Assembly (NCBI GenBank): GCA_009809945.1
Contig: WTPW01000185.1
Location: 138,548-202,547, forward strand
Direction: 5' to 3'
Source: Gigaspora margarita
Taxonomy: Eukaryota; Glomeromycota; Glomeromycetes; Diversisporales; Gigasporaceae
Length of the DNA stretch: 64,000 bases
Part shown: positions 45,700 to 58,646 of the stretch, piece after piece
How the letters are laid out: the number at the start of each line of letters is the position of its first letter
Position numbering within the stretch: the stretch's first letter is position 1
Translations under genes and position numbers: made by a program
The notes under the pieces: generated by a model
The model's database searches: none
Seen by the model: the letters and a program-made list of their open reading frames with translations, nothing else
What the model was told of the DNA's origin: nothing

Positions 45700-48600
45700 T
45701 AACGTCAATCCCGGAAGTTATCGGATATGAATGTCTCTCATGCTCGAGGATGATTTATTTTGAATAATAAACATTTAAAAAGTACTTTAAACCGTATAAA
45801 TAAATTATCCGGGCAATTGATTTACATCTGTAAAATAAACTCTGTCAAAAATTGCACCACTTTGAATGTGTCATTTTGGACGCATTAATTAGTCAAAGAA
45901 AAATTTACACCATTCAAAAAAAAATTTAATAAGTCAAATACAAACACAATAATAAAATTATAAATTTTAATAAAATAAAAGTATCATTTTTTTTAACGAT
46001 ATTTAAAATTTTTATTTTTGCCCGATAAATTAGTCTCCTTTCATTTTCAACATGTAAATCCTCTTCGTCTTTTTATAATCTTTAGTTTGCAATATTATCG
46101 TTATTTGAATTCTGAATTATCCTTACGATTTTTCATAAAGTCTTTAAAAATTTTTACAAACCAATAATTGCAGCTCATAAAAGTTTTTTATGAATTATGG
46201 AATAATGAAAAAATATTGCCTGAAATTTGAGATATGATTCAAAATAAAAATAACTAATAAATAATAATATAAATCAATATTGTACTATTTATAAAAAATT
46301 CTCAAACAAAAAAGTTCTTCATATAGCTTACCCTAAATCATATTTAAACACGAAAGGGAATAATAGTAACGCTTTCTCCTAAACCTAACCATCCAAAGGG
46401 TTCATTTTTATAAGCGTTGTTAACTATACGTATTCTTGAAATTACTACAGCAGTGTCTTTACATAACCTATTTACATATAAAATATTACGTATCTCTGCT
46501 ATAACTACAATTAACGAATTAAGAAAAATAGAAAATCTACATAGTATATGACAGTTTGTGAAGCGCAAGGCACGATTTGGTGCTACGTAAATTATAGACA
46601 ATTGCTATAAGAAATTTGAACACAGTAAGTTCAAATTAAATCTATAAAATTGTTGCTGCTGGGTTTTTACATATGACACTCAAATATCAAATTTATATTG
46701 CTTTGAGAGTACATTTAGTATATGTGATAATTTCAGTTCATTCCTATTAATACTAAGTGTTTGAACTGATTTATACTCAATTTATGCATCACCAATTAAC
46801 CATTACACGGAAGATTTTACAGATTGATATAGACTATTATAATGTATAATATAAAAATAATGTGGCTATACTATTTACAATCATGGAAATGCTTAGATAC
46901 TTTATTTGAGCACTTGATTTTGTTTATCTATCGATTAATAATCAATACGAACATTTTTTAGTCAATGAAAGGCAACAATCTTGATTTGATATTTATAAAG
47001 TTAAATAGAATCTTCGATCGAAAAATTATATTTATCATAAATGCATGTGAATACCTGAGCTATAGGTAATTGAAGATTGATATAAAGGCTAGTTTTAAGG
47101 TAATGATAAACGAATAAAAAAAAGGACATGCCATATTTGTAAGGAATATGTCTATAAATGATAACTTTCGAAGGGGAAGAACATACACACACCGTTAGTG
47201 CATGCAGCTTCTTGGGATTGCATCACGTTAACGGGGTTCCCAATCTCAAATAAGGCAGATTGGAACTAATCGAAAATATTGTAAGAAAATATGTGAACGT
47301 ACATAAATATGGTACATGAAATAAAATGCGAAAAAATAGTAATCATGCTAAGCCTTGTCCCTTTAAGAATCTGCGAAAACGCCAATTTTTTTAATTTATA
47401 TAGGTTTATATTTCATGTTTATTTAATTGTTCCCTTTTTTACAGTACAATATAATGTGCAGCCAAGAATTTTTTTATCAAACATCATGATTTTTCGGCTT
47501 AGTCCAAAATGGTCGTGACGGCAAAAAATATGGGGCCAGTCGGATCGACTTATTTCTAATTCAATGTATTGGCCTTTTCTAAAATTTATTGACATATTCA
47601 ACTAATTGTCTTACCGAATATTGGAACAGATAAATAGTAACCTTTATTATTAGAAATAACATGAGTTATTTGACAAAAATTACGTCATGTCGAATAGTAA
47701 AGTTATTTGGCAAAGTAATCTTTGCCAAACCACACATTTGCAAGCCAATTGTCATAAACATCAGATGATATTGTTATTGTACTGTATTTACGCAGCCAAT
47801 AACTATATTATTTATTTTATCAAAAATTCAAATTAATACCGACATATATTATTGTTTTTAGTCCACGATTGTTAAAAATAGTATTTTTCTATTTTTGTTA
47901 TCATCCAAAGATAGTCAAGTCACATGATAAAAGCAATGGGAAAATTTTATTTTGATTGGTTTAAAAATATTACTGAATTAAAAAATTAAGTCGTTTTTTT
48001 TTTCAAATAAAAATACTTTATGCCTATAAACATTTTTTATGTAATAAATAGTTTGACAATGTTAAAAATCTAATTTACAGTAGTATGAAATATAATTTAA
48101 TAAATTTAATAAATTTATTTCGACCAGATGTACTTTACATACTTCTAAAAGTCATCCCTGATCGAAATAGAAATATCATTATTATAATTATAAAAATATG
48201 TATTGATTTACCGAAAAATATTTAAACTTCTTAAAAAAGACAGATAATTTGTAAAAACAAAATGCAATTAAAATTAAAAAAGTTAGCCGTGAAGATCAAA
48301 ACAATTCTTTTGTTTGCATATTCACTATACTGTTACTAAATGTAGTTGTTCAAACTTATAGGTATATGACTTACTATACCTTAGCTGTCAATCGGTAATA
48401 TTACAAAACGTGCGTGCGTACGCACGATAAATAGAGTGTTTAAATGATGTAGATCACTTGCTGATAACTGGCACATATTCAAGATATGCCATAAAAAGGA
48501 AAATGTTAAGTATCATTAGTAAAGACAGGGTCAATCAAAAAATCATGCACATGAACAAATATTATAAGGTTTAACTAATACCTGAGAGATGAACATAAAG

Positions 48601-49600
48601 TTTGTCGCATGTAATATTAGTAGTAAATTCAAATAAAGTTTACATGGAATCAAACTTGGTTTACTTAAAGATGTGGCGTATCATGAAAGTATTCACATGC
48701 CAAACTGAGTTTTAAAAGGCGATGATCAGAGGTAAATCGCCGAAAAAGTTTGAAGGGGGTTAACGTACATTAAATTTTTGTTTTTACTTTAAAGTTTGTA
48801 AGATAATATAAACATAGATACAAAACGTTGTAGGTGCGTTTCAGCAAGTTGCTTTATTTCTTGTCGCATTAATACGGTAATTATGTGATGTCCAAAGATT
48901 AGATTTTGGTTAGAATGGGAGCTATCACGTCAAATGCATCATAGACACCAATCAGATGTTTTTACCTCTTCCTATCATTAGCATTCTAGATATAGTAGGA
49001 AAACAAAAAAAAAAAAAGCGTATGACAAATGATTACAGTTAATCTCGTTAACCTTATATGACCAAATGTAACGCAAAATTTTAGTATGCCACAACCCTCC
49101 TTCTCTTACCCTCACAATGATCCTAATATCCCTAACAATAAAGCCTTGTTGTTACTTAAAAAAAAAAATAATACGTATTGAAAATATAAACAGTAGTCAT
49201 AATAATCAGTAATTTATTTAAAAAACAATTTAAAAAAATTAAATTAAAAAATAAGATATTGAATATCTAATAAAAATTAATAAACACGATGTTTAAAGTA
49301 TATGTTTATATACTGTTTATATCTTAAAATGAGATAATTGGTTTTTTTTTGTTTGTACTTGGATATTTACTTAGATAATTAATTGCTCACGCGTAATATT
49401 TAATAGTGATGGTAATTTGACAATTTTAATTTCATTTTTAATAATGTTATTATAAAATTTGAAAGCCATTTATTTGTCACAAAACTTTATACTTGTTATT
49501 TTGACATCAATGATACATAAATATTATTTAACATGTTATAAATAAATAGAAACATAAAGAAGAAGGTTTTCATTTTTAAATTAAAAAAAAATAAATAAAT
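45700..49600. other. No gene recognised over about 3.9 kb
   Basis: AT-rich sequence with scattered 60-85-codon ORFs (for example 46344-46601 minus and 47309-47518 plus) that show no family motif, no recurrence elsewhere in the window and no clear splice context. I see no RNA gene. It may be intergenic sequence 3' of the kinase gene. Confidence 0.4.
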
Positions 49601-49621
49601 AAATAAAACACGTACATAATT

Positions 49622-50453
49622 TTATAATTCAGACCCCAAGATATTTTTAATTTCAGAAATTGTTGGACGTTTTAATGGATCTTTATTTATGCATAGTTCA
49701 ACTAATTCAACACAATATCTGGGAATTTCTGGTGCGAATTTCAGTTCAATATCTTCAATATTAGGTGTTTTTTTGAAAGCACTTCCTGTCAATATTTCAT
49801 ACATTATTAAACCTAAACTATAAATATCTGATGCTTTTGTATATGGTTTTTCGTTTGTCCAAACCTCTGGAGCTATATATGGCGGCACTCCGTAAATATC
49901 ATTTTGTTCCTCATTTAATGATATCATTTTTTCCAAATCTGCAATGTAAGCATTATTTAAAGCATCTAACAGTATGTTCTCACTGCGTAAATCTCGATGA
50001 ATCATATTTTTTAAATGAATAACTCCAAGGCCACTGGCAATACAGCGAAAAATATTTAATTTATTATTCCAACTCATTTGTGATATGGATTTAAGATTAT
50101 CGTGTAAAGATCCTTCCATGAATTCTAACACGAGAATATTGTCATTATTCTTGTTTCTTGATTTTCCATAACATTTTAGGAACAAAGAATCTGTACCAAT
50201 TTCAATATATGCTTTCAACTTTAATTAAATAGATGCAAAAAAAGAATGTTACTATAAAAAAATTATTTACATTATACAATAATAAAAAAATTACCTCTGT
50301 TTTAAAGTCTTTTGTTTTTCTGAATGATTTTAGTGCAACAATCTTACCATTCCAAGTAGCGCGATATATAGTTGCGGATCCACCTTTTCTTACATCTTCA
50401 ATATCATTAATTTTATCATAAGGTATCTCATTTTCGCAGCAAGATTCCTGCAT
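49622..50453 (-). CDS. Protein kinase, tyrosine-kinase-like type, two exons (251 aa)
   Basis: Exon 1 is 50453-50295 (53 codons), intron 50294-50219 (76 nt, GTAATT...AAAG, phase 0), exon 2 is 50218-49622. Visible kinase motifs: Gly-rich loop RKGGSATIYRATW (about residues 22-34), catalytic Lys in VALKSF (about 42), candidate alphaC Glu in KTE (53), hinge VLEFMEGSL, catalytic loop HRDLRSENIL, YGVPPYIAPEV (APE), SDIYSLGLIMYEILTG and RPTISEI. The domain is complete and fills the protein, with no signal peptide or extra domain. Odd point: the DFG magnesium motif reads DLE (IADLEKMIS), so the Asp is kept but Phe and Gly are replaced, and the activation segment is short. It may be active with altered loop dynamics or partly impaired. 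Such small TKL kinases are hugely expanded in arbuscular-mycorrhizal fungi. Substrate unknown. Confidence 0.88.
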
Positions 50454-50609
50454 CTACACTTTTGATTTACACAAAAAAAAAAAAACTTCGTCCAAATATC
50501 CAAATAACTCAAGTCAATCTCGTTACAAAAAAAAATCTTGTAGCAAAGTATAAATATTTCAAATACGTTATTTCTTTAATTATTTTTGATGTCAGTGCTA
50601 AGATTGCCA

Positions 50610-50776
50610 AAAAATGTTATAATCCGGATGAATTATAGCGAAGCTGCAAATAGTAAAGGATGATGATACGTCAAAAGTCTTGAGACAAAAAAAAAATGTT
50701 ATAATCCGGATGAATTATAGCGAAGCTGCAAATAGTAAAGGATGATGATACGTCAAAAGTCTTGAGACAAAAAAAA
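50610..50776. repeat. 82-bp exact-looking tandem duplication upstream of the kinase
   Basis: 'gttataatccggatgaatta' through 'gatacgtcaaaagtcttgag' occurs twice in a row, about 160 bp upstream of the kinase start on its strand. Each copy contains TACGTCA, a half-CRE (bZIP-type) site. Near-identity suggests a recent event. A promoter effect is conjecture. Confidence 0.8.
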
Positions 50777-50880
50777 TTTAATAAAGAAGAAAGAGAAACT
50801 TTATAAACTTGAAGCATAAATCATGTGCCAAAAAAGATAAATAAAGATATAAACATAACACATATCTATTATACACTCTA

Positions 50881-51052
50881 CCCTCTTTATAACGGGCCCT
50901 TTGTGCTGAAAGATTATGTCCATTATATCCATTATACTGTATATGAATATCCGTTATGATGTTATATAATATAGTAATAAAAATTTAAATTGTTTTAGAA
51001 AATTACTCCGATTAATTAGATATCCGTTATATCAGAGTCTGTTATAAGGGGG
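50881..51052. mobile_element. Tc1/mariner (pogo-like) MITE (172 bp)
   Basis: CCCTCTTTATAACGGGCCC at the left against the complement of CTGTTATAAGGGGG at the right, with TA on both sides. The inside repeats 'ccgttata'. The style CCCTC-TTATAACG is typical of pogo/Tigger-derived elements. Confidence 0.65.
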
Positions 51053-51062
51053 TATATATATC

Positions 51063-51216
51063 CGGGTGGGCGAAAGTCCCTAAACAGGACCTTTTTTACT
51101 ATTTCTGCTAACGATATTTATAGTCATATATATTTGCAATAATAAATGTGATAACAAAAAAAGATATCATTTAATGATTAACGAAAAGGTTTACTTAGGG
51201 ACTTTTTACCCATCCA
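51063..51216. mobile_element. Small TIR element (GGGTGGGCGAAAGTCCCTAA)
   Basis: Left GGGTGGGCGAAAGTCCCTAA, right the complement of GGATGGGTAAAAAGTCCCTA, about 154 bp. No TSD assigned. Confidence 0.6.
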
Positions 51217-51223
51217 GTTCATA

Positions 51224-51781
51224 GAGACTTTTGTCTGATTGGTTAATAATTTCTATTTAAGTTTACATTATTTATGCAGTTTAAAGTACTTTTTTTTAAA
51301 AAAAAAAAAGTATACTCAAAGATTTATTATAGGATCCATTAATATTTAGAGAAGTTAGCACGGTAATAACTTGGTTTTATTTATTTTCAGGGAAGTTATT
51401 GCTAACTTCTCCGATCAAGAAAGGATTTCTGTTTATTTATGATCGTGGAGTCCTTTAACTCCAATAAATCCTTAAGCATATTTTTTTTCTTTATTGCCTT
51501 TAGTTTATTTTTTTTTTGAAAAGTATTTTAACCTGTATAAATAATGTAAAATTAAATAGAAATTATTAGCCAATCCAGTGTTCGGCACAATCAAACTAAA
51601 ATTTGACGGTCAAATACTTGTAATTAAGTCGGACATCAAACAATAATAGAGTAATCAATACTATCTTGTGTATGTACTGTACAAATATTACGATCGTTTG
51701 ATGCCCAACTTAGTCATAAGTATTTAATTGTCAAATTTTGCTTGATTGTGCTGAGCACCGAGCCAATCATACAAAAGTCTC
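51224..51781. mobile_element. TIR element (GAGACTTTTGT) carrying a nested hAT-like MITE
   Basis: GAGACTTTTGTCTGATTGGT at the left; at the right 'agccaatcatacaaaagtctc'-type complement, split by the insertion at 51576-51760. The inner arms 'aatttctatttaagtttaca' and 'gtaaaattaaatagaaatt' pair. No gene. Confidence 0.7.
51576..51760. mobile_element. hAT-like MITE CAGTGTTCGGCACAATCAA (185 bp)
   Basis: CAGTGTTCGGCACAATCAA at the left, TTGATTGTGCTGAGCACCG at the right, exact 8-bp duplication AGCCAATC at 51568-51575 and 51761-51768. It interrupts the right TIR of the 51224-51781 element. Confidence 0.85.
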
Positions 51782-54284
51782 ACGGTAGTTAGAAATGCAT
51801 GTTTTTTCGCTAAATTTAAATCAATTGATTATAAACTAGTAACATACATATATTTATATAATTCATATATTTATATGGCATATATATTCTGTATAAAATT
51901 TTAACAAACATAATAGATAGGACATATAAAATTCATTACGTATTGAAAACGTTGACATATCGATATTTGCTGTACAGATATATCTAGAAATGCTATTTAT
52001 AGGTCATCTGCGATAGCTTAATTTATTTATTTCTTGATTCAAGATAAAATAATAAGATTTCATTGGTACTATGCTAAAAGGGTTTTAAAAATATTGAAAC
52101 AAATATCCCTTTGTAACATTTTTTTTTTTTGTTTTTGACTCAACGTATAGAGGGTTCCAAATAGAGTCAGAATGAAACAGCTAGGCTCATTTAGACACTA
52201 AAGTATAAAAACAACTGCTTTGCGTCGTTTTTTTTTTTTTTAAAAAAAAAATTACGTTTATGAACCAATCTACGAATCAGACTTTTGGCTTCGACAGAAT
52301 AATAATGTCAGTTGCAAAGGCAGCAAAATACTGGCAGCCTTCTAGTAATATTCGATGATAAGTTCTTGAATGATCGCTATCATTGATTTTTAAAATCTTT
52401 ATATCACCTCACATCTGTGATCGATTTAATCAATTATATTATTATAAATTTGTAGCAATTATTGCTTTTATATAATTATTAAATATTGGAGCTTACTAAA
52501 TTTTCTTATCATAACCATTTATGTCAACCAACATTAACATAATTTGGCCACGAAGCTATGGAATTATTTTTAAGCAATCCTTAGTAGATTTTTGTATGAA
52601 ATAATATGAATTTGTCTCTTATTGTCTACAACTACACATAAATAAATGGCATTGTTAAATTGCACTATTAGTGCTCAACATCACTATAATTTTTATTATA
52701 AACTGCAATGTAACACGAATGTTTTTGTTTATTTTTAAGCCTTATATTAACCAAAATTTACTTTTACACCTCGTTCGTAATTGTGAAACATAAATTTGCC
52801 AAATTTGCATTTCTATTCCAATTTTAATATGCCAAGTATGGCTGAAAATAGTGATCTATCGTATTACGAAATTGATCGCGTTTTATACATTACTCTTAAT
52901 TTTTGAATATTGTTGGCGGCTGACCTGAAGGTCCCGTGGTCCACGTGACAACTGCGCCGTAATAAAAAAAACCTGAAGCGACCCCGGAAGAATGCGAATT
53001 AAACCAAGCCCCCAAAAATAAGTTCCAAACTGAAGAGACCTAAAGGAAATCGAAAAAGAATCGTTAAATTGTGGACGAATCACAATAAGAAGATTGGAAT
53101 GGTTACCCAAGACCTTGGTACCGAAGAAGGGAAGATGGGCGTATGGTAGTGATCAAAAATTTTCAACCAACCAAGCTAATGAAATTTATCGGTTTAGTCG
53201 GCTTAGCCAAAATAATTTTAAATAAATCATAATTTATCAAAACAACTTGCAACAATTATCTTAGTACTATCATGAATAAAACCTGATTAGAAGATATCTT
53301 ATTATATATAATTATGCAATTCAAAAATTAAATTTAATACACATGAACATAAATAAAGTTGAGCTTAAAACAAGGTTAATACATATATTTATGCACTACG
53401 AATACTATAGTCGATTTGGATATGACTGCTAATTTGATTTTTAAACATCAGTTTAATTTGTCAATTAAATTTGTCTATTATAAATGGTCTCAACTATATC
53501 TTGTGCTATTATGCCACTTCCATATCTAATTTTTTGCTTAACTTTCGGCGACGCAGCCGCCACATGATCATGTGCTAATTACATAGTATAAACCATCGAT
53601 CAGTCCTTATAGCAAAACCAGAAACTATAGTTAGATCAGCGTTCCAGGATCGGAAATAAATGCATGAGACATCCAATTAATAGAAATGGTGGTTTTTTTT
53701 TATCGTAATAGTGACGCATTTTATTACAAAATGAAATTCTATCGAACTGAAAAGCTTACGAAAAATTATAAGTGAACAACTTGAAGAACTTAATTATGTT
53801 AAAATTCCTTTTAATAAATCGACAATACTTTGTTCATTGGCATTAGGAACTTTAAAAATAATTTTAAGAATCCCATTTTGGGCTTTGAAGAATTGATCAT
53901 TAGTTGTTGTAGTTTTAGAAATAATATTAAATTAGACGTATAGTTGATAATAATAATAAGTCTTTCAGATAATAGACATTATCATTATTTACAAGATTAC
54001 AAAAGTTTGTTTATCTAACTTTAAGAACCCTATTGCCTATCCTACTTTAGATAATATTGAGAAGAAATATTTTCAGATTTAAATCTAAAATGGGAATTCA
54101 ATCGAACTTATGGTCATTCAAAATTTATATCTCTATCTCTTTCATTTGAAAATGTAAAAAATTTTAAATAAAAGATAAAAAAGAAAAAATAAATATATAT
54201 TTACGTTTGTTTGATTCTCAAAATAACGCAAATTAATGTTCACAGTTTCATTTTAAGCGTAGTCCGTAGTTGAAAGGTTAAATA
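51782..54284. other. No gene recognised over about 2.5 kb
   Basis: AT-rich, except a slightly GC-richer patch at 52910-53130 whose ORFs on either strand match no family I know. A plus-strand open stretch without ATG at about 53732-53900 (ISEQLEELNYVKIPFNKS) could be part of an exon, but has no convincing splice partners. Confidence 0.35.
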
Positions 54285-54429
54285 CTGTCTTCCTCCTCTA
54301 TAATCACGTGATTTGTTGCAGCAAAAATGGTGATTATAAAGAGGTATGATTATATAGTAATTACCCTATATAATCACATCTAATACTGTGGTTTATATTA
54401 TGTGATTATATAGAAGTAAATATTATAAT

Positions 54430-55272
54430 CACAAATAGTTGCTACATATAAAAGTCCAAATTGTACTAAGTGAATCAACTTTTATGCATTAAGTAAAGTT
54501 GTTTGGAATAACAAATTACACATATTCTAAAAGTTTCATATAATTTGGACAAACTTTTATTAATTAATTTCTTTACTTTATTTTAGACAAAAAAAATAAA
54601 TTATTTTTTTGTCCAACATATAATAAAAAAACAAATTAATAATAGTTTATCAAGTTTGTCAAAATTCCTGAATATGTATAATTTGCATGTCAAAACAGCT
54701 TTTTTAATGTGTTAATCGATTTATTTACCATAGATTCCCCTTTGTTTTGACCAAAAAACCCAAAAACTTATTTACCCGAAAATAAGCTACTCCCACGATC
54801 GATAATAGTCACTACATAGTAAAGTCCAAATTTTACTATGTAAATCGATGATAATCGCTTAAGTAAACTTATTAAGAAGATCAAAATACATATACAATAA
54901 AATTTTTAGCAAAGTTGAAGAACATTTTATTATTTGACTTTTGACTTTTACTTTCGACGAAAAAAGTAATATTTTTTAAAAAAGTATATTCGACGAAAGT
55001 AAAAATTAAAAGTCAAATAATAAATAATTTTCTAATTTGGATAAAAATTTCAGAGTATATGCATTTAGATCTTCTGAATAAGTTTACTTAAACGATTATA
55101 ATCGATTTATTTAGTAGCATTTGGACTTCACTATGTAGCAACTATTTGCGATCACTAAAAACTAAATTCAACCCAAAACAAGCAAACTTCTGATTTTTTG
55201 CATAACAAAATATAGCTTACTTTTGGGAATCTATAGTAGTAAAATTTAGACTTTTATATATGATATTGTGAT
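54430..55272. mobile_element. Hairpin MITE, family TAGTTGCTACAT, copy 2 (diverged, interrupted)
   Basis: Left 'aatagttgctacatataaaa' and right 'gtagtaaaatttagactttt' pair inverted, as do 'ccatagattcccctttgttt'-type inner parts with 'gggaatctatagtag'. The centre is occupied by copy 3. End positions are approximate. Confidence 0.6.
54796..55156. mobile_element. Hairpin MITE, family TAGTTGCTACATAGTAAAGT, copy 3
   Basis: 'gatcgataatagtcactaca' at the left against the complement of 'gtagcaactatttgcgatca' at the right; closely similar to copy 1 at 28837-29190 along both arms. Confidence 0.75.
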
Positions 55273-55887
55273 TATAAGAGTATTTTACTAATAAAAAAAT
55301 CTCAAAAAGCTTCTAAAAAATGTGATAGTGATTATAAGCTATTTGTTATTATATAAAGGTAATTTTTATATAAAAAAAATGGTAGTTAAATTTTGTGTGA
55401 TTATATAGAGGTTGTGACTATGGAGGAGGTGATTGTAGAGGAGGAAGACAGTATTATAGTCAAATATATTAAAAAATTCAAATAGTAAAAAAATTAAAGG
55501 TTTTCTTTATTTGGTAAACTACTAAACTGATGTTACCATCTGGTTCGAGAAAGCATCAGATTAATGGTGCAGGATAGATCAGAGATGGTAAGTGAAAAAG
55601 ATAAAGTTAATAAATATGTGCATGCGGATAGAAGAAATTATGAATGTAAGCATTCAACAAGCGCAGATGTAAAATAGTAGAATGTCAATTAAAGAAATAA
55701 ATGCGTCATAATCAAATGTTATAATTAAAGAGATACGATTTAATAAGAATTCGCAAAGAGAATCTGTATTATAAAGGAAGGATCGCTCAGATAGAACCTA
55801 AAAAATATATGCAAGGCGAATACATTGGTCTTTTATACATATTGGCTAACTAGAATTCTCCCCTGATACATTAACGGATCAACTCCT

Positions 55888-56370
55888 ATCCAATGTTCGA
55901 AATTTTAAGTTCTCATGTTTGTATGAGAACATACTTTTATTATTTAATAACATTTATGTTCTGTAAATGTTCTCTATGAAAAATTTTTGAGAACATAATA
56001 CTCGAAAAATAAGTTCTCTATACAAGTATAATTTCATAATGTCAGATGGAATTAACAATTATAAATTAGTAAAGTTTCGAAACTACGCGAAAAGAAAATG
56101 AATGAACATAAAAGACGAGAAAGATTGGGACAAAAGTTTGAATAGAATGTAGTTCCGAAACTACGCGAAAAGAAAATGAATGAACACAAAAGATGAGAAA
56201 GATTGGGATAAAAGTTTGAATAGAATGTTCGACATTCTCCGAAATAGGAAATTTAAAAAAAATAGGATATAAATAAATTTTTCTACTGAGAAACTAAATA
56301 AATTTTTGAGAACATTAAATTAAATAAATGATCTCATAAGAACTTAATCTCGAAACAGATTTCGAGCACT
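55888..56370. mobile_element. Probable TIR element (TTCGAAATTTTAAGTTCTCAT)
   Basis: 'atgttcgaaattttaagttc' at the left and the complement of 'aagaacttaatctcgaaaca' at the right. The inside repeats 'gagaacat'. It contains the tandem duplication 56076-56228. No clear TSD. Confidence 0.45.
56076..56228. repeat. Tandem duplication, unit about 74 bp
   Basis: 'cgaaactacgcgaaaagaaa' through 'gaaagattgggacaaaagtt' plus 'tgaatagaatgt' occurs twice in a row with only a few differences. Confidence 0.85.
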
Positions 56371-57056
56371 GCTTCTATCTGTTACATCTTTATTCATTAC
56401 AAACCTTTAATACCACCAACACCAATAGAACTTCCCTTCGCATCATTACCTGGATTAAGAATTTAAACCCGAAGAATTAATCTCTAAGTCTCCCTTCATC
56501 AGGCTAGCAGAATCGAACCAATTCACTTACGCGTTTCCGGTTGATCCTAGTATAGAAATCGGTTAAAGTCATAGAGTATAAATAAGAACTATAGATAGTA
56601 ATAAGAAACAATTGTATATGGTAACAACGTATGGTGTATAGGTATACAAAATATAAAAAGAATGAACGATGAAAATAGAGATATGATGGACGGTTAGAGG
56701 ATGATCGGAAGCACGATCAGATGATGATCGTGCCATGATTATGGTAGAGATAAAGGAAATGATGACCATAAGGTGATATTGAGGCGCAGAATCTGATATT
56801 CAATGGAATTAAATAAGTAATTCTCCGGGCCTATACGCAAAGATTTGTAATAACAAATATTCCTACAAAGTTAGACTAAAAAAGAAATCAACGGTCGATT
56901 AAAAATAAGGTGCTTAAAATAAAACAATCTGATTGTCAGATTGCATTATGTATGCTATTATCGACCATCAAAAATAAGGTGATTTCGTAAAATAAACAAT
57001 CTGATTATCGTCGTGCAATAGGAATTTCTATGATCGACAAATTATGGCGATACTCC

Positions 57057-58597
57057 TACTGAGTTTACTAATTTCTCCCCAATAAGGTAGCTGCGCGACG
57101 CTGTCACGCAAAACCAGGAACGGAAGAATCAGTAGATCATAATAGAAGTTTTAAAAAATGTAATATTTTAACAGTTTATTAATACTATAATAAACTATGT
57201 ATACCTTAGTTTACATGTGTATTGTACAGAGTTGGCATATAACTAGGTCACAATTTCGAAATGAGTCGTATGAATTCATTAATTATATTAGTAGTTTAAT
57301 TGGTCATGTGCCAACACTATGTACATTTTTTAGTGTTTATTGTTTAATTATGTTTAAAAGCTTAACTTATTCGGTATGATAATGAAATATGATATAGGAA
57401 GCATTTTATATAGAGAACAAAGTTGTAAATAGCATTAGTAAATATTATAAAATATATATATATATATATTTTTAGAAATCAAGCAGTATATAAATAGACA
57501 AAACCAGTATTACTATTGAAATTTGGGAGAGCGTCAGATTAGAGGGACAGATTTAGGTTAGCGATAGTGAACAAGAGAAGGAATACATAAGGTTGGGTTT
57601 ATAAATATAACGAAATGGGATTCACGAACAATACAAAATAAATGAAAGCCAAGAGATACGATAAATAAACATTCATTAAGAAAACTTTATTATAATAGAG
57701 GAATTATTTAGATAATATCTAATGCTATCTAATACCTCATTCTTGCTCTCTCTATTATGTATAAGGGACAAAAACCTCTCAATACACAAAGAGCGAACAC
57801 ATCGGACTTATATACAATTGTAATCTATATAAATTATTTACACCAATCAATTGTCAATTTAACTTCCTTCTGCCTTACACAATCAATTCGTCATTGAGAT
57901 ACGACAACTAAAAGTCTAATTGCCCTTCAACACCTATAAACTTNATCGTAATATTACTTTGTGTGAGGGGCGAGACGATAATATTTAAACGTTTCGTATT
58001 CATTCGTCCCTAAAAGAAGCAATAATAATTTATACATAATTGATCTGTGTACAAAAGCGATGCATGATGATTATTAATATAGACATTCGACGCATCACGA
58101 TAGCTTTAATTAAGTACAATTGAAAGGTTTAAGGATATCGAATGTAACAATGATCGATCAAATAAAACAGGGGCAGAATAAGGAAATGCTGTGATTTTTG
58201 GGCGCAGAANNTTATNATAACNCNNGTAAGATAAGAAATAAATCAAATAAAATGAGGCACAANTTAAAACTTGAAATACTTACTTAAAATAGTCCTTTTG
58301 AAGGGATAATCATGTACGAATGCACGTACGTACTTACGAAAGCCATATCAAACCAGTTTAATATAAAATGCAAATCGGACCATCGCATTCCACAATGTCA
58401 TGAAAAATATAACCAATCAAAGAACCGTATTTGTTCACATCATTTCACTCTTCAGATAACCATGCACTTCGTTGCACTCCGTTCCTGGTACTTCTGATTG
58501 GTTCTACAAATGATTCACATATCTGAGTATCTGTGTTATTAATAAATTTTGTAGTACTCCGATAGTGAAGCGTGGGGAGAAATTAGTAAACTCGATA
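57057..58597. mobile_element. Probable 1.5-kb TIR element (GAGTTTACTAATTTCTCCCC)
   Basis: GAGTTTACTAATTTCTCCCC at 57060 and its exact complement at 58574-58593. A second inverted pair, 'accaggaacgg' at 57104 and 'ccgttcctggt' at 58480, lies inside. No transposase; the ORFs in it are short. Ambiguous bases at 57944 and 58210-58263 mark poorly resolved sequence. Confidence 0.55.
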
Positions 58598-58646
58598 CTA
58601 CCTTAGTCATAAGCTAAATTGTTAATCGTCGACTACTCCAAGAACA

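Larger units (their letters stand above)
54285..55451. mobile_element. Tc1/mariner-like TIR element (CTGTCTTCCTCCTC), 1.17 kb with nested insertions
   Basis: CTGTCTTCCTCCTCTATAAT at the left and the complement of GATTGTAGAGGAGGAAGACAG at the right, TA on both sides. 'gtgattata' repeats lie inside both ends. Two members of the TAGTTGCTACATA hairpin family sit in the middle, one within the other. Confidence 0.75.

Noticed and set aside
49831-50022. Plus-strand ORFs antisense to the kinase (also 50233-50421)
   Set aside because: Shadows of the kinase coding strand; no motif of their own.
52883-53110. 75-residue minus-strand ORF in a GC-richer patch
   Set aside because: No recognisable domain, no paralogue in the window and no splice context.
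53732-53900. Open plus-strand stretch without ATG (ISEQLEELNYVKIPFNKS...)
   Set aside because: Composition looks exon-like, but I found no convincing acceptor, donor or family match; kept only as a remark.
56505-56525. 'gaatcgaacc' as a tRNA B-box on the minus strand
   Set aside because: No A-box at the right distance and no acceptor-stem pairing.
56520-56560. 'ccggttgatcctag' resembling the 5' end of small-subunit rRNA
   Set aside because: Only about 10 bases match, and the following sequence has no rRNA similarity that I can see.
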